From: CAKZNE01 sp964485405
Lineage (GTDB): Bacteria; Bacteroidota; Bacteroidia; Flavobacteriales; Schleiferiaceae
DNA length: 64,000 nucleotides
Assembly: GCA_964485405.1 (NCBI GenBank)
Contig: CAZAJG010000001.1
Coordinates: forward strand, 1-64,000
Reading direction: 5' to 3'
Positions within the stretch are counted from its first letter, which is position 1, and the number at the start of each line of letters is the position of its first letter. The translations under genes were made by a program, and so were the position numbers. The notes under the pieces are model-generated. The model did no database searches and had not been told where the DNA came from. It saw only the letters and a program-made list of their open reading frames with translations. Shown here one piece after another: positions 36,150-45,918 of this stretch.

Positions 36150-37559
36150 TTAGTCAAAAATCTTCCCAGGATTTAAGATTTCATTGGGATCAAATAGTTT
36201 TTTGAGTCCTTTTTGCAATTGGATATTAGCTTCTTCAAAAACAATATCTAAATAAGGCTTTTGAACATATCCTATTCCATGTTCTCCACTAATCGTTCCT
36301 CCCAGACTCTTTACTAATCTAAAAATTTCAGCAATACCATCCGGTAGTTTATATTTCCAATCTTCATCAGACATTCCGGACTTAATGATATTCACATGTA
36401 GGTTTCCATCCCCTGCATGACCATAACATACGGACTTAAAACCATACTCTTCACCAATCCGCTTTACTCCACTTAAAAGCTTTGCCAACTCTGCTCTAGG
36501 CACCACTGTATCTTCTTCTTTATAAACCGAATTCGATTTAACCGCCTCTCCCACTCTTCTTCGAAGCTTCCAAAGCGCTGCTTTTTCGCTTTCATTTTCT
36601 GCAAGTAAAACTTCTCCCGCTCCAAATCGTTCAACAATCTCAGAAATCTGCTCACAATCATCCATTAAAACAGCTTCGTTGTTTCCATCTACTTCAATCA
36701 ACAAATGAGCTTTAATCTCATCCTTTATCGGAAAACTTACGCCATCCACATATTTCAAAGTCCAATCAATTGCGTCTCGTTCCATGAACTCCATTCCACT
36801 AGGCGTTATCCCCGCTTGAAATATTGCAGATACAGCTTCGCAAGCTTTTTCTGCAGACTGAAAAGGAACAAGCATTAACAGATTGTTTTTAGGATAAGGT
36901 AACAGCCGAAAAACGGCTTTGGTTATTATACCTAAAGTTCCTTCACTACCTACCATCAATTGAGTTAGGTTGTAACCGGTACTGTTTTTTAACACATTTG
37001 CTCCTGTCCAAATAATATCACCGTTACTGAGCACAACTTCAAGGTTTAGTACATAAGCATTGGTTACACCATACTTTACCGCTTTCGGTCCTCCGGCATT
37101 CAGGGCTAAGTTTCCTCCAATAAAACAACTCCCCCAGCTACTAGGGTCTGGCGGATAGAATAGACCTTTCTCTTTACAAGCTTCATGAAAAACTTGATTG
37201 ATCACACCTGGTTCAACGGTAGCCTGGAGGTTTCTTTCATCTATTTCTATAATGTGGTCCATTTTTTCCATAGATAGGTTTACACCTCCATAAAGAGGCA
37301 GTGCGCCACCACTTAAACCTGTTCTCGCTCCGCTTACAGTAACTGGAATTCTCGATGCATTACAGTAGGCCACTACTTCACTAACCTCTTTTGATGTACT
37401 TGGTTTTATAACCAACTCGGGGGGAAATTCAAAATCTTCCGTCTCATCATGACTGTACTTTTTAAGATCGTCAGGAAGGCTAGAACAGTTCGAATCGCCT
37501 ACGATTTGTTTAAATCTGTCTTTATGAGTGTTGGTTACTTTTGAATACTCCATGCCCAT
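36150..37559 (-). CDS. FAD-linked oxidase, GlcD/D-lactate dehydrogenase type
   Basis: A 469-residue flavoprotein of the vanillyl-alcohol oxidase fold. The FAD-binding domain is at about 45-230 (PVTVSGARTGLSGGALP, then PGVINQVF, and GSEGTLGIIT) and the FAD-oxidase C-terminal domain at about 230-469 (CYGHAGDGNLHVNI, then GTISGEHGIG), which holds the substrate-site His residues. Likely reaction: oxidation of D-lactate, glycolate or D-2-hydroxyglutarate. No Fe-S partner subunit is adjacent. An alternative start at the second Met is two codons in. Single gene, divergent from the S9 peptidase. Confidence 0.9.
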   Translation of the reverse strand: MGMEYSKVTNTHKDRFKQIVGDSNCSSLPDDLKKYSHDETEDFEFPPELVIKPSTSKEVSEVVAYCNASRIPVTVSGARTGLSGGALPLYGGVNLSMEKMDHIIEIDERNLQATVEPGVINQVFHEACKEKGLFYPPDPSSWGSCFIGGNLALNAGGPKAVKYGVTNAYVLNLEVVLSNGDIIWTGANVLKNSTGYNLTQLMVGSEGTLGIITKAVFRLLPYPKNNLLMLVPFQSAEKACEAVSAIFQAGITPSGMEFMERDAIDWTLKYVDGVSFPIKDEIKAHLLIEVDGNNEAVLMDDCEQISEIVERFGAGEVLLAENESEKAALWKLRRRVGEAVKSNSVYKEEDTVVPRAELAKLLSGVKRIGEEYGFKSVCYGHAGDGNLHVNIIKSGMSDEDWKYKLPDGIAEIFRLVKSLGGTISGEHGIGYVQKPYLDIVFEEANIQLQKGLKKLFDPNEILNPGKIFD

Positions 37560-37700
37560 TTTTATTCGCTAAATTATAAGGTGAAATTAGTTTAAAACCA
37601 CTTTGATCACATTGCTATCCGTCATAAAATTTCCGGCATACTTCTTTCTCTTTATTAAATGTCCTATTTTAGACCGCCTTCAAGATAAAACATTACATAA

Positions 37701-39905
37701 ATGAAGAAATTATTATTCCTAGCGGGGCTTGTGATAGCCTCTAGTTTGAGTTATGCGCAAGAGGATAAATCTATAACAAACGGAAAAAAAGTAAGCCTAG
37801 AAGATGTTTGGAAACGCTACTCCTTTGGAGCCAGAGCAATTTCTGGACTAAACTCCATGCAAGACGGGCTTCATTATACGGCCATAACCGGACAAAGGCA
37901 AGGTAACCCTACCATTGAGAAATACAGCTATGAAAGTGGTGGGTCTGTTGGCAAAATTTTGTCGATGCAGGAAATAAAGGAAAAAACAGGAAAGACCATA
38001 TTTTTTGATAGTTATGAGTTTAGCGCCAATGAAGAGAAGGTTCTCTTGGCAACTCAAACGGAATCCATTTATCGCCACTCCAGCCAAAGCTTTTATTACG
38101 TTTATGATATAAGCTCCGGTAAGCTCGATTCCTTATCAACGGATGGAAAACAACAGTTAGCCACTTTTTCACCTACTCGAAATCAGGTGGCTTTTGTTTT
38201 TGAAAACAAGATGCATATTCAAAACTTTGATGATCCAAATTCTGGTTTAATCACTTTTGGGAAAGGAATGGACGATGCCTTTATTGCAGGTGCTGTTGAT
38301 TGGGTATACGAAGAAGAGTTTAGCTTCCACAAAGGTTTTGAATGGTCGCCTGACGGAAATCATATCGCTTATTATCAAACCGATGAAAGAGAAGTTCCTC
38401 TCTTTAGCATGGATTTATTTGGAAAAGCTCTTTACCCTTCTGAGTATGAGTTTAAATATCCAAAAGCGGGAGAGCCTAACTCAAAAGTGAACATTCATGT
38501 TTTTGATGTAAACACCAAGGATGATCAAGCTATTGCACTAGGAGAGGATTATGAATACATCCCGAGAATAAAGTGGACCAGAGCAAATGCCGAATTGGTA
38601 ATTTTTTCCATGAATAGAATTCAAGATAAACTAAACCTATGGAAAGTAAAAGCAGGAAGTGCAAAAGCAAACCTACTTTTTGAAGAAAAAGCACCTTGCT
38701 ATATTGAGATCAATGATGATTTAAGGTTTTTAAAAGATGGTTCTTTTATCTGGACCAGTGAAAAAGATGGGTACAAGCACATCTATCATATCGGGGCCAA
38801 TGGCAAAGAGAAAAAGCAAGTAACAAAGGGCGAGTGGCCTGTAACACAATTTTACGGTATTGATGAAAACAGCAAGCGTTTATATTATCAGTCTGCAGAA
38901 GGATCTCCTGTAGAAAGAGCTGTTTACTCCGTGAAACTAAATGGCAAGGGAAAAAAGAAGCTTTCCACACAAACGGGATGGAATGGAGCAGAATTCAGTA
39001 ATGGAATGAAGTATTACATCAACACCTACTCTTCTAAAGACATTCCAACTTATCAAACGCTTCATAATAGTTCTGGGAAAGAGTTACGCATAATCACTTC
39101 AAACGATTACTTAAAAACAGAATTAAAAAAATACAATCTAGCGGGCAAAGAGTTTTTCAACTTTAATACAGAGGAAGGTGTAAATCTGAATGGATGGATG
39201 ATGAAACCTTTTGATTTTGATCCTAAAAAAGAATACCCTGTGTTGATGTTTGTATACGGAGGCCCTGGTGCTCAAACCGTAAAAAATCAATACGATGGAT
39301 ATAACCACTTTTATTACCAATCCTTAGCCAATGAAGGCTACCTTATTGTTTCTGTAGATAATCGAGGTACAGGAGCACGAGGCCGTGACTTTAGAACGGT
39401 TACTTATAAAGAGCTAGGCAAATACGAAACAATGGATCAGATTGCCGCAGCTAAATACTTAGGTAGCTTGGATTATGTAGATGCAGACAGAATTGGTATT
39501 TGGGGTTGGAGTTATGGTGGATACATGAGTAGCTTATGCATTACTAAGGGAGCGGATGTGTTTAAAATGGCTATGGCTGTGGCTCCAGTAACCAACTGGA
39601 GATTTTACGATAGTATTTATACGGAGCGTTACATGAGAACGCCTCAGGAAAACCCAAAAGGATACGATGATAATTCTCCTGTAAATCATGTGTCTAAGCT
39701 AGAAGGTAGTTACCTTTTGGTGCATGGTAGTGCAGATGACAATGTTCACGTTCAAAACACCATGCGCATGGTAGATGCGCTTGTTGAAGCGGATAAGCAA
39801 TTTGATCTTTTCATTTACCCAGATAAGAATCACGGGATTTATGGTGGTAATACACGTTACCATTTGTATAAAAAGATGACCAATTTTATCAAGGAAAATC
39901 TTTAA
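37701..39905 (+). CDS. S9 family peptidase, dipeptidyl peptidase IV type, secreted
   Basis: A 734-residue enzyme with a signal peptide (MKKLLFLAGLVIASSLSYAQ). The N-terminal half is a DPP IV beta-propeller. The C-terminal alpha/beta hydrolase has the nucleophile Ser604 in GWSYGG, the acid in SADDNVHVQ (about 679-680) and the base His711 in KNHGIYGG. The propeller segment DWVYEEEF carries the double-Glu motif that binds the substrate amino terminus in DPP IV. It should release X-Pro dipeptides in the periplasm. The oligopeptide transporter gene that follows in the same direction (68 bases away) could import the products. Confidence 0.95.
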   Translation: MKKLLFLAGLVIASSLSYAQEDKSITNGKKVSLEDVWKRYSFGARAISGLNSMQDGLHYTAITGQRQGNPTIEKYSYESGGSVGKILSMQEIKEKTGKTIFFDSYEFSANEEKVLLATQTESIYRHSSQSFYYVYDISSGKLDSLSTDGKQQLATFSPTRNQVAFVFENKMHIQNFDDPNSGLITFGKGMDDAFIAGAVDWVYEEEFSFHKGFEWSPDGNHIAYYQTDEREVPLFSMDLFGKALYPSEYEFKYPKAGEPNSKVNIHVFDVNTKDDQAIALGEDYEYIPRIKWTRANAELVIFSMNRIQDKLNLWKVKAGSAKANLLFEEKAPCYIEINDDLRFLKDGSFIWTSEKDGYKHIYHIGANGKEKKQVTKGEWPVTQFYGIDENSKRLYYQSAEGSPVERAVYSVKLNGKGKKKLSTQTGWNGAEFSNGMKYYINTYSSKDIPTYQTLHNSSGKELRIITSNDYLKTELKKYNLAGKEFFNFNTEEGVNLNGWMMKPFDFDPKKEYPVLMFVYGGPGAQTVKNQYDGYNHFYYQSLANEGYLIVSVDNRGTGARGRDFRTVTYKELGKYETMDQIAAAKYLGSLDYVDADRIGIWGWSYGGYMSSLCITKGADVFKMAMAVAPVTNWRFYDSIYTERYMRTPQENPKGYDDNSPVNHVSKLEGSYLLVHGSADDNVHVQNTMRMVDALVEADKQFDLFIYPDKNHGIYGGNTRYHLYKKMTNFIKENL

Positions 39906-39973
39906 TCCTACAATTTTTAATATTTTTCGCTGCTCTTAAATAAAAAATCATAGAATCATATAACTGAATAATT

Positions 39974-41803
39974 ATGTCAAACGCTAAACAGCTCACTAGC
40001 CAAAAAGAGATTTTTGGACACCCGGTGGGATTATTTATCCTGTTTTTCACAGAAATGTGGGAACGCTTTTCCTATTATGGAATGCGAGGAATACTTACCC
40101 TATACGTGGCCACCTCGGCTACAGCTATTGATCCCGGACTAGGTTGGAGTAACAAAGATGCGCTTTGGCTATATGGCTGGTATACGATGCTAGTTTATGT
40201 AGCATCTATTCCTGGTGGTATTTTGGCAGATAAATTTCTTGGTCAAAAGAAAACCGTAATGCTCGGAGGTATTCTGTTATGTTTAGGACATGGAATTTTA
40301 GCTGTTCCTCAAGATTGGGCGTTCTTTACCGGATTGCTGCTTATCATTTTAGGTGTAGGTGGATTAAAGCCAAACATTTCAACCATGGTTGGTGGTTTGT
40401 ATGTTCCTGGAGATGTTCGAAGAGATAGTGGTTTTACCATTTTCTATATCGGTATCAATATCGGTGCATTCCTTTCTAGTATTTCAGTAGGTTTAGTAGC
40501 TTACTATTATGGGTGGCACTATGGATTTGGACTTGCAGGTATTGGTATGCTTTTAGGCCAAATTGTATATATGCTAGGTCAAAAACATCTTACACACGTT
40601 GGGAATTTTATTGGTGACCAATCTTCAGGTGTTGATCCAGAATTGGCTAAAAAGCCTCTTACTAAAATTGAAAAAGACAGAGTAATTGTTCTTTTAATCT
40701 CCTTCTTAATCGTTGTAGTTTTCTGGGGTGCTTTTGAGCAAGCTGGTGGACTCATGAACTTATATACAGATGCGAAAGTAGACCGTAGCACTGGATTATC
40801 TTGGTTGGCTGAGATTCCAGCTGCCGTATTCCAATCGCTTAATGCTGGATATATTATCATTTTTGGAACCGTAATCGGGTCCTTCTGGATTTGGTGGAAA
40901 AGAAAAGGACGCGAAGCATCTTCTCTTTTCAAAATGGCTGTAGGTACCATTATTATGGGTCTAGGATATGTATTTATGATGTTTGCATCTGAAGAGGCTT
41001 CTGCCGAAGCTTTTGGAAAAGCAGCTATGATCTGGATTTTCTTAGCTTATCTTTTTCATACTATTGGGGAGCTTTGCACTTCTCCCGTTTCGCTTTCATT
41101 TATTACCAAACTCGCTCCTGTAAAGTACGCCTCCATTATGATGGGTATTTATTTCGCAGCTACCGGTTTTGGAAATAAACTTGCAGGATCAATTGGTGAA
41201 TCTTCTCAGCTGGAAGCTTATGGTGGAGCCATGAATGCTCCTAAAGAGCTAGTGTATCAGTATACTGCAAAAGATAGTATTGAAGTTAAAACCCTTGTAG
41301 ACGGTGAAAAGGTGATCACTAAAGTTTATGATTATTCTATCAATGAAGACAAAAACTTTTCCATTAAAACTCAGGTCTATTTGATGAGTGGAGAAATTGC
41401 TTTTGTAGACATGAAGTCTGGAGATATGATCAACGGACTGGTTTCTTTAGATGAGGAAAACAAAGAAATGCTCAAAGGCTATTTGGCTGAGAATGATATT
41501 TCTCAAGACAACCCCCAACATGCTCGCTTACTGTTTGAAAAGAATAAAGATGAAGTACAGAATACAGCAAATAAAGGGGATGGACAGCATTACGGTGTTT
41601 CTTTCGTAATTGAAGAGGAGCAGAGTAAGCAGGAGTATAAAACGTTCTTATACTTAACGTTGTTTACCGTTGCATTCGGTCTTCTTCTTATTGCTTTCTT
41701 AAAGAAACTTAAGAAACTTACGCATGGCGCAGAAGAGATTGAATTGGCGGATAACGACAACTACGATGAAACGGAAGGTTTTGAAGTAGCAGATAAAAAC
41801 TAA
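39974..41803 (+). CDS. POT/PTR family proton-coupled peptide transporter
   Basis: A 609-residue inner-membrane protein. The ERFSYYGMRGILTLY segment after helix 1 and the GGLKPNISTMVGGLY and FTIFYIGINIGAF motifs identify the POT family of di/tripeptide symporters. About 12-14 helices are visible. Between the last two helices, about residues 410-550, is an unusually long hydrophilic extracytoplasmic insert; the basic POT fold has only short loops here. The protein ends in an acidic tail. It is paired with the DPP IV-type peptidase upstream, a logical peptide-utilisation unit. Confidence 0.93.
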   Translation: MSNAKQLTSQKEIFGHPVGLFILFFTEMWERFSYYGMRGILTLYVATSATAIDPGLGWSNKDALWLYGWYTMLVYVASIPGGILADKFLGQKKTVMLGGILLCLGHGILAVPQDWAFFTGLLLIILGVGGLKPNISTMVGGLYVPGDVRRDSGFTIFYIGINIGAFLSSISVGLVAYYYGWHYGFGLAGIGMLLGQIVYMLGQKHLTHVGNFIGDQSSGVDPELAKKPLTKIEKDRVIVLLISFLIVVVFWGAFEQAGGLMNLYTDAKVDRSTGLSWLAEIPAAVFQSLNAGYIIIFGTVIGSFWIWWKRKGREASSLFKMAVGTIIMGLGYVFMMFASEEASAEAFGKAAMIWIFLAYLFHTIGELCTSPVSLSFITKLAPVKYASIMMGIYFAATGFGNKLAGSIGESSQLEAYGGAMNAPKELVYQYTAKDSIEVKTLVDGEKVITKVYDYSINEDKNFSIKTQVYLMSGEIAFVDMKSGDMINGLVSLDEENKEMLKGYLAENDISQDNPQHARLLFEKNKDEVQNTANKGDGQHYGVSFVIEEEQSKQEYKTFLYLTLFTVAFGLLLIAFLKKLKKLTHGAEEIELADNDNYDETEGFEVADKN

Positions 41804-41825
41804 TTCATAACCCACTTTAATTCTT

Positions 41826-41855
41826 AAAAAGCCACCTGTAATTAGGTGGCTTTTT
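41826..41855 (+). terminator. Intrinsic terminator after the peptide transporter
   Basis: GCCACCT and AGGTGGC form a stem around a six-base loop, extended by an A run before and a T run after. It follows the transporter stop by about 25 bases. Confidence 0.85.
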
Positions 41856-41895
41856 CTTTTGTCAGAACCCTTACTAAACCCTGTAGCGATATACT

Positions 41896-41903
41896 TATCT
41901 TTG
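41896..41903 (+). promoter_or_regulatory. Putative -7 promoter box (TATCTTTG)
   Basis: An exact match to TAnnTTTG, 29 bases before the ATG of the thioredoxin-like gene and just after the preceding terminator. The nearest TTTTG (41857-41861) is too far upstream to be its -33 element. Confidence 0.45.
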
Positions 41904-41932
41904 GTATAGGTTTTGAACTTGGATAAGAAAAG

Positions 41933-42469
41933 ATGATTATGAAAAAGATATTTTTAGCCCTCTTTGTTATTGGTACTCTAAGCATGTATGGGCAGAAAAG
42001 TAAAACCATTAACTGGCTTACTATAGAAGAAGCGGAGGAGGCTAATAAAAAGGAACCACGAAAAATAATTGTTGACGTATACACGGATTGGTGTGGATGG
42101 TGCAAGAAAATGGATAAAAGCACCTTTCAAAACGAAAAGATAGCGGAATATGTAAATGCCAATTTTTACGCAGTAAAATTTAACGCAGAACAACGAGATT
42201 CACTCGTGTTTAGAAATAGTAAATTCAAATTTGTTTCTCAAGGAAAAAGAGGGTATCACGAGTTAGCCGCTGCTTTATTGCAAGGAAAAATGTCCTACCC
42301 TTCCATTGTTTATTTAGATGAGGAGTTGAATATGATACAACCGATCCCAGGTTATATGGATGCTAAACAATTTGAAACAGTAATCAATTACTTCGCTGGA
42401 AACCATCATAAAGACACCGCTTTTGATGCGTATCAAAAAACGTTTAAGTCGACTTTAAACAAAGGCTAA
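41933..42469 (+). CDS. Secreted thioredoxin-like protein
   Basis: A 178-residue protein (176 from the second Met, 41939, which fits the signal peptide better: MKKIFLALFVIGTLSMYGQ). The mature part is a thioredoxin-like fold with the redox motif WCGWC (Cys54 and Cys57 from the first Met) and a cis-Pro in SYPSIVYLD. This is the DUF255/thioredoxin_7-like type common in the Bacteroidota periplasm, expected to reduce or isomerise disulfides. It has its own upstream terminator and possible promoter, and meets the convergent DUF1015 gene four bases past its stop. Confidence 0.9.
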   Translation: MIMKKIFLALFVIGTLSMYGQKSKTINWLTIEEAEEANKKEPRKIIVDVYTDWCGWCKKMDKSTFQNEKIAEYVNANFYAVKFNAEQRDSLVFRNSKFKFVSQGKRGYHELAAALLQGKMSYPSIVYLDEELNMIQPIPGYMDAKQFETVINYFAGNHHKDTAFDAYQKTFKSTLNKG

Positions 42470-42473
42470 AAGC

Positions 42474-43700
42474 CTATTTAATGTTATAAACGGTAAGCCC
42501 GCTTCGAAGCTTGGGCTCTATGTAAGTGCTTTTGGGAGGCATAATTTTATTCTCATCTGCCACTTGTTTTATCTGCTCTACCGTAACCGGAAACAAAGCA
42601 AAAGCCACATCGTATTCTCCAGAGTTTACCTTTTCTTCCAGGCCCTTCGAACCTTCGGTTCCTGGTAAAAAGCCTATGCGTTTATCTGTTTTGAGATCTT
42701 CCACACCAAAAACAGGACTTAGAATATTTTTAGAAAGAATCTCTGTATCCAAGTGATCAATGGTATCTCCAGGATTAAAACTCCCCGTTTTAGGAACTAG
42801 TTTGTACCACTCTTTATCTACATACATTCCAATCTCATGAATCTTTTCTGGCTTAAATGTTTCTTCCCGCTTTGGCTCTATCAAAAAGTTCTCTCCTATC
42901 TTTTTAAGAAAGTTTGATTTTTTCATTCCATTTAATCCTTTAACCAGACGGTTAAAATCATAAACTTTCATCTGCTCTTCCCCAATTAAAAAGGCCATAA
43001 AGTATTGATGCTGTTCAGAGGTATTTCCATTTTCCTCCAGTCGTTTACTGAGTAAGGAAGAGCTAGCACATCTATGATGACCATCTGCGATGTATAAAGC
43101 TTTTTGGTCGCCAACCAGCTGGGTTATTTTTTCAATATCCTTCTCATCTTCAATCAACCACAATTGATGCAATACTTTATCTGTACTCGTAAATTCATAC
43201 TCAGATCTTTGCTCAATATATCGGGCAAAAATAACATCCAGTCTTAGATCATCCTTATAAGTCAGCAATACAGGTTCTGCATTAAAACCTGTCATTTCCA
43301 AGTAATCCGTAAACATTTGCTCCCGGTTGGTAAGCGTATTTTCGTGTTTTTTAATCTTATCATTAAAGTAATCTTCTACAGAAACGGCAGCGATAAGCCC
43401 GATGTATTCGTTTCCTTCTTTTACTTGCCGGTATAGGTAATAATTCTCTTTGGAGTCTTCTTCAAAGATCATATCTCGTTTAAAGCGCTCAAAGTTTTCT
43501 TTCACCATACCGTACTTTTTCGCTCCAAAAGGAAGGTTCCTTAAATCGGACGAATTGATAACGTGCAAAAATGTAAATGGATTATTATTGAGCTTATCAT
43601 CCAACTCTGCATCGGTATAAGACAAATAGGAACGAGTAGCTACCAAGTATGCTTTATCTCTAGGCGGACGAATGGCTTGGAAAGGTTTAATGTTAATCAT
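42474..43700 (-). CDS. DUF1015 family protein
   Basis: A 408-residue cytoplasmic protein from ATG 43700 (MINIKPFQAIRPPRDKA). An ATG 18 codons upstream adds an unrelated-looking tail. It matches DUF1015 throughout, with the typical IADGHHRCASS segment (about residue 205) and a C-terminal FALFPVTVEQIKQVADE region followed by MPPKSTYIEPKLRSGL. The biochemical role of the family is not settled. In many bacteria the gene lies next to serine-biosynthesis genes (serA/serC); none is seen here. Confidence 0.88.
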   Translation of the reverse strand: MINIKPFQAIRPPRDKAYLVATRSYLSYTDAELDDKLNNNPFTFLHVINSSDLRNLPFGAKKYGMVKENFERFKRDMIFEEDSKENYYLYRQVKEGNEYIGLIAAVSVEDYFNDKIKKHENTLTNREQMFTDYLEMTGFNAEPVLLTYKDDLRLDVIFARYIEQRSEYEFTSTDKVLHQLWLIEDEKDIEKITQLVGDQKALYIADGHHRCASSSLLSKRLEENGNTSEQHQYFMAFLIGEEQMKVYDFNRLVKGLNGMKKSNFLKKIGENFLIEPKREETFKPEKIHEIGMYVDKEWYKLVPKTGSFNPGDTIDHLDTEILSKNILSPVFGVEDLKTDKRIGFLPGTEGSKGLEEKVNSGEYDVAFALFPVTVEQIKQVADENKIMPPKSTYIEPKLRSGLTVYNIK

Positions 43701-43810
43701 GAAAATAGATCCAAAGGGTTGAATTACGGGGTAAACATAATTCAAACTTTGCAATATTGAGTTTTAAATCAAAACCGCGTATTTTAAATCTTTTGCAGAA
43801 GACGCAAATG

Positions 43811-44614
43811 CTACTGAATAGCTCTTACATTTTCAGTTTCAATTTTGGATAGTTCCTCCAATTGCTTCTTTTCAAACAGAACAGGAAGTTCTTCTAAAGG
43901 TGTTCCCACTTCTGCTTTATAATTCACATAATCTTGAAATACAACGCCTTCAACTTTTCTGCGATTGTAAGCGCTTCTAAATCGTACACCGCCCTCATTT
44001 ACATGATATAGATAAGCCAAGTAATCCATAGCATGATTATCTTTTCTAAACCAATACATATAAACGTCATCATGATCGGTTCCTCCACCTTCTTGCTCAA
44101 ATCGAATTTCTACTTTTTCGTATTCAATCCCCTTAATAACGGTGGTTCCTTTATAAGATTTAAGTACAGCCGGGTCGTTTAACTTATGAGGTAAAGTAGC
44201 AAAGTAAATAACAGAATTCAACGAATTCCTATACTTATCTACCATTGTATCCGGGAGTTCAGAAATTAGAGTTCCATTGGTTTTACGCTCAAACGTATCA
44301 CCGGTCATTTGATCTTCAATTGTATCGCCCTGTTGTACTTTTTTTAAGGTGTAAGCGTACTGATCTCCCATGTTTTTGAAACTATAAGCTCTTCCTCTAA
44401 AGTTGAAAGCATAGGCTGCATTATCGTATTTTTCTCCTCCATGAAAACTCACAGAACTACTTACAATGCGATCTGCCTGAGATTGTTCCTTTATTTCAGT
44501 CGACACTTCAGTTGGGCTATCCGTCTTCTCTTCAAGCTTCTGATTATCTTGATCCTGTGGGTTGTTGCAAGCTATTAATAATGGGAGAATTAATACTACT
44601 GCCTTAAACTTCAT
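43811..44614 (-). CDS. Lipoprotein of unknown function (DUF6503-like)
   Basis: A 267-residue protein with a lipoprotein signal (VLILPLLIAC, acylated Cys at about residue 16) and an acidic linker. The core begins with SVSFHGGEKYDNAAYAFNFR, a segment I associate with DUF6503-type Bacteroidota lipoproteins, although I cannot confirm the match. It is rich in beta strands and reminiscent of LolA-like folds. Outer-membrane or periplasmic location is likely. No functional partner is obvious. Confidence 0.7.
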   Translation of the reverse strand: MKFKAVVLILPLLIACNNPQDQDNQKLEEKTDSPTEVSTEIKEQSQADRIVSSSVSFHGGEKYDNAAYAFNFRGRAYSFKNMGDQYAYTLKKVQQGDTIEDQMTGDTFERKTNGTLISELPDTMVDKYRNSLNSVIYFATLPHKLNDPAVLKSYKGTTVIKGIEYEKVEIRFEQEGGGTDHDDVYMYWFRKDNHAMDYLAYLYHVNEGGVRFRSAYNRRKVEGVVFQDYVNYKAEVGTPLEELPVLFEKKQLEELSKIETENVRAIQ

Positions 44615-44680
44615 AAAACGTTCTCTTTAGTTTAGCAATTTTAAGACTTTGCTTTAAGTTCAGTTGTTGCTTATCGGACA

Positions 44681-44706
44681 AAAAAAAGCCCCTTGCGAAA
44701 GGGGCC
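44681..44706 (-). terminator. Intrinsic terminator for the DUF2911 gene
   Basis: Reading leftward, GCCCCTT and AAGGGGC form a seven-base-pair stem with a short loop, followed by a run of seven T. It lies just past the stop at 44714. Confidence 0.85.
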
Positions 44707-44713
44707 TTCTGGT

Positions 44714-45847
44714 TTAGTTGATGTCTTCGTTTTTTTTGAGCTTTTCAATAGCTGCAGTTAGGCTATTCTTGTTTCTCTCATCTGGCGCCTTATCAAAAGC
44801 TTTTTTTGCATGCTTCAAAGCTTTTTTATAGTCTCCATTTGCGGAATACCCTCTTGCAAGACCCACATTGATTGGCCAGGTTTTTGGATATTTTTTCGCG
44901 TTCATTTTAAAAATTTCTAGGGCTTCCTTTTTCTTGCCCATCACTATCATTCTTCTGCCTAAGCCATGAATTTGAAAAACGGTTGCTGAAGGATCTTGAA
45001 TCGCTTCTTTTCTAACCTTATTTGCTTCCTTTTCATTTCCCATAGCTTCAAGCACTAAAGCTTTTGTAGATAAGGTAGTAAAGTTTTTTTGTCCGAAAAA
45101 TGGATCTTCCACAGCCCCACTTGCATACTCTAATGCCTTATTCAAGTCAAGCTTATTGCTTAGATAAAAGTTAGCCGCATTGTTCCAAGCTTGCCAATTG
45201 AATCCTCCTGACCCTCTTAGGTCATCATCAATTTGTGCTGCATATAATTCTGTTATGTTAGGCACTCCTATTTTAAATGGTACTTCTAGATTCTCCCATT
45301 TTAGAGCAGCAGTACAACTTTTTAATTGTCTATCGTAAAATTCATAGCTGAGCCATTCGTGAAACTCCGACTTTTTAGGAGTTACAGTAACTCTTAAAGC
45401 ATCCTCTTCTTCTTGATAAAAATAACTTCCCCAAGAGGAAGCATTTTCAGAGAAAACAATGATCCAGTCCGTTTCACTCGGTATCATATGCAAGCCATAG
45501 GTTCCGGCCTTAAGAGGCGAGCCTTCTATTTCTACATCATGAGAAAATGTAATCGTTGTATTTTCATTGGCTCCTGCTCTCCATGGCGATGGGTTTTCTG
45601 CCGAACTCAAACCAAACGAAAGGTTATTTAACCCATAAGGAACGAGTTGCCCCCATATTTTCCCTTCTCTGGATTGACCGTTAGCTCCCGTAACATCTGG
45701 AGAGTTATAGGTAATGGTAACATGAGTTAAGCCCATATACTGTGTAACGGATGCTTTTTGATTCCCACCACTAGGTGGAGTAGTAACTTGAGCATGACTT
45801 GATAAAGCAAAACATGCCATGATCGTTAGAATAAATATTCTTTTCAT
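44714..45847 (-). CDS. DUF2911 domain protein with TPR repeats, exported
   Basis: A 377-residue protein with a signal peptide ending SSHAQ. Residues about 25-185 match DUF2911: YNSPDVTGANGQSREGKIWG, then PWRAGANENTTITFSHDVE and AGTYGLHMIP. The C-terminal half contains TPR-like helices (ALEIFKMNAKKYPKTWPINV, then a second copy). The domain is widespread in Bacteroidota and its function is unknown. It is a single-gene unit with a strong terminator. Confidence 0.9.
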   Translation of the reverse strand: MKRIFILTIMACFALSSHAQVTTPPSGGNQKASVTQYMGLTHVTITYNSPDVTGANGQSREGKIWGQLVPYGLNNLSFGLSSAENPSPWRAGANENTTITFSHDVEIEGSPLKAGTYGLHMIPSETDWIIVFSENASSWGSYFYQEEEDALRVTVTPKKSEFHEWLSYEFYDRQLKSCTAALKWENLEVPFKIGVPNITELYAAQIDDDLRGSGGFNWQAWNNAANFYLSNKLDLNKALEYASGAVEDPFFGQKNFTTLSTKALVLEAMGNEKEANKVRKEAIQDPSATVFQIHGLGRRMIVMGKKKEALEIFKMNAKKYPKTWPINVGLARGYSANGDYKKALKHAKKAFDKAPDERNKNSLTAAIEKLKKNEDIN

Positions 45848-45918
45848 TTTTATATTAGATTAGAAAGTCCAGAGCAGAAAGGACGTTCAATTTAACAAAA
45901 AAGAAATCAGCCTAAATT

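Noticed and set aside
40579..40950. Antisense open frame of 123 codons inside the peptide transporter gene
   Set aside because: It is a mirror of the strongly conserved transporter coding sequence and encodes no recognisable protein. The same applies to antisense frames at 12600-12896, 8958-9275 and 62312-62593.
41857..41861. TTTTG as -33 element for the thioredoxin-like gene
   Set aside because: It is over 30 bases from the -7 box at 41896; the usual spacing is about 20. It also overlaps the preceding terminator's T run.
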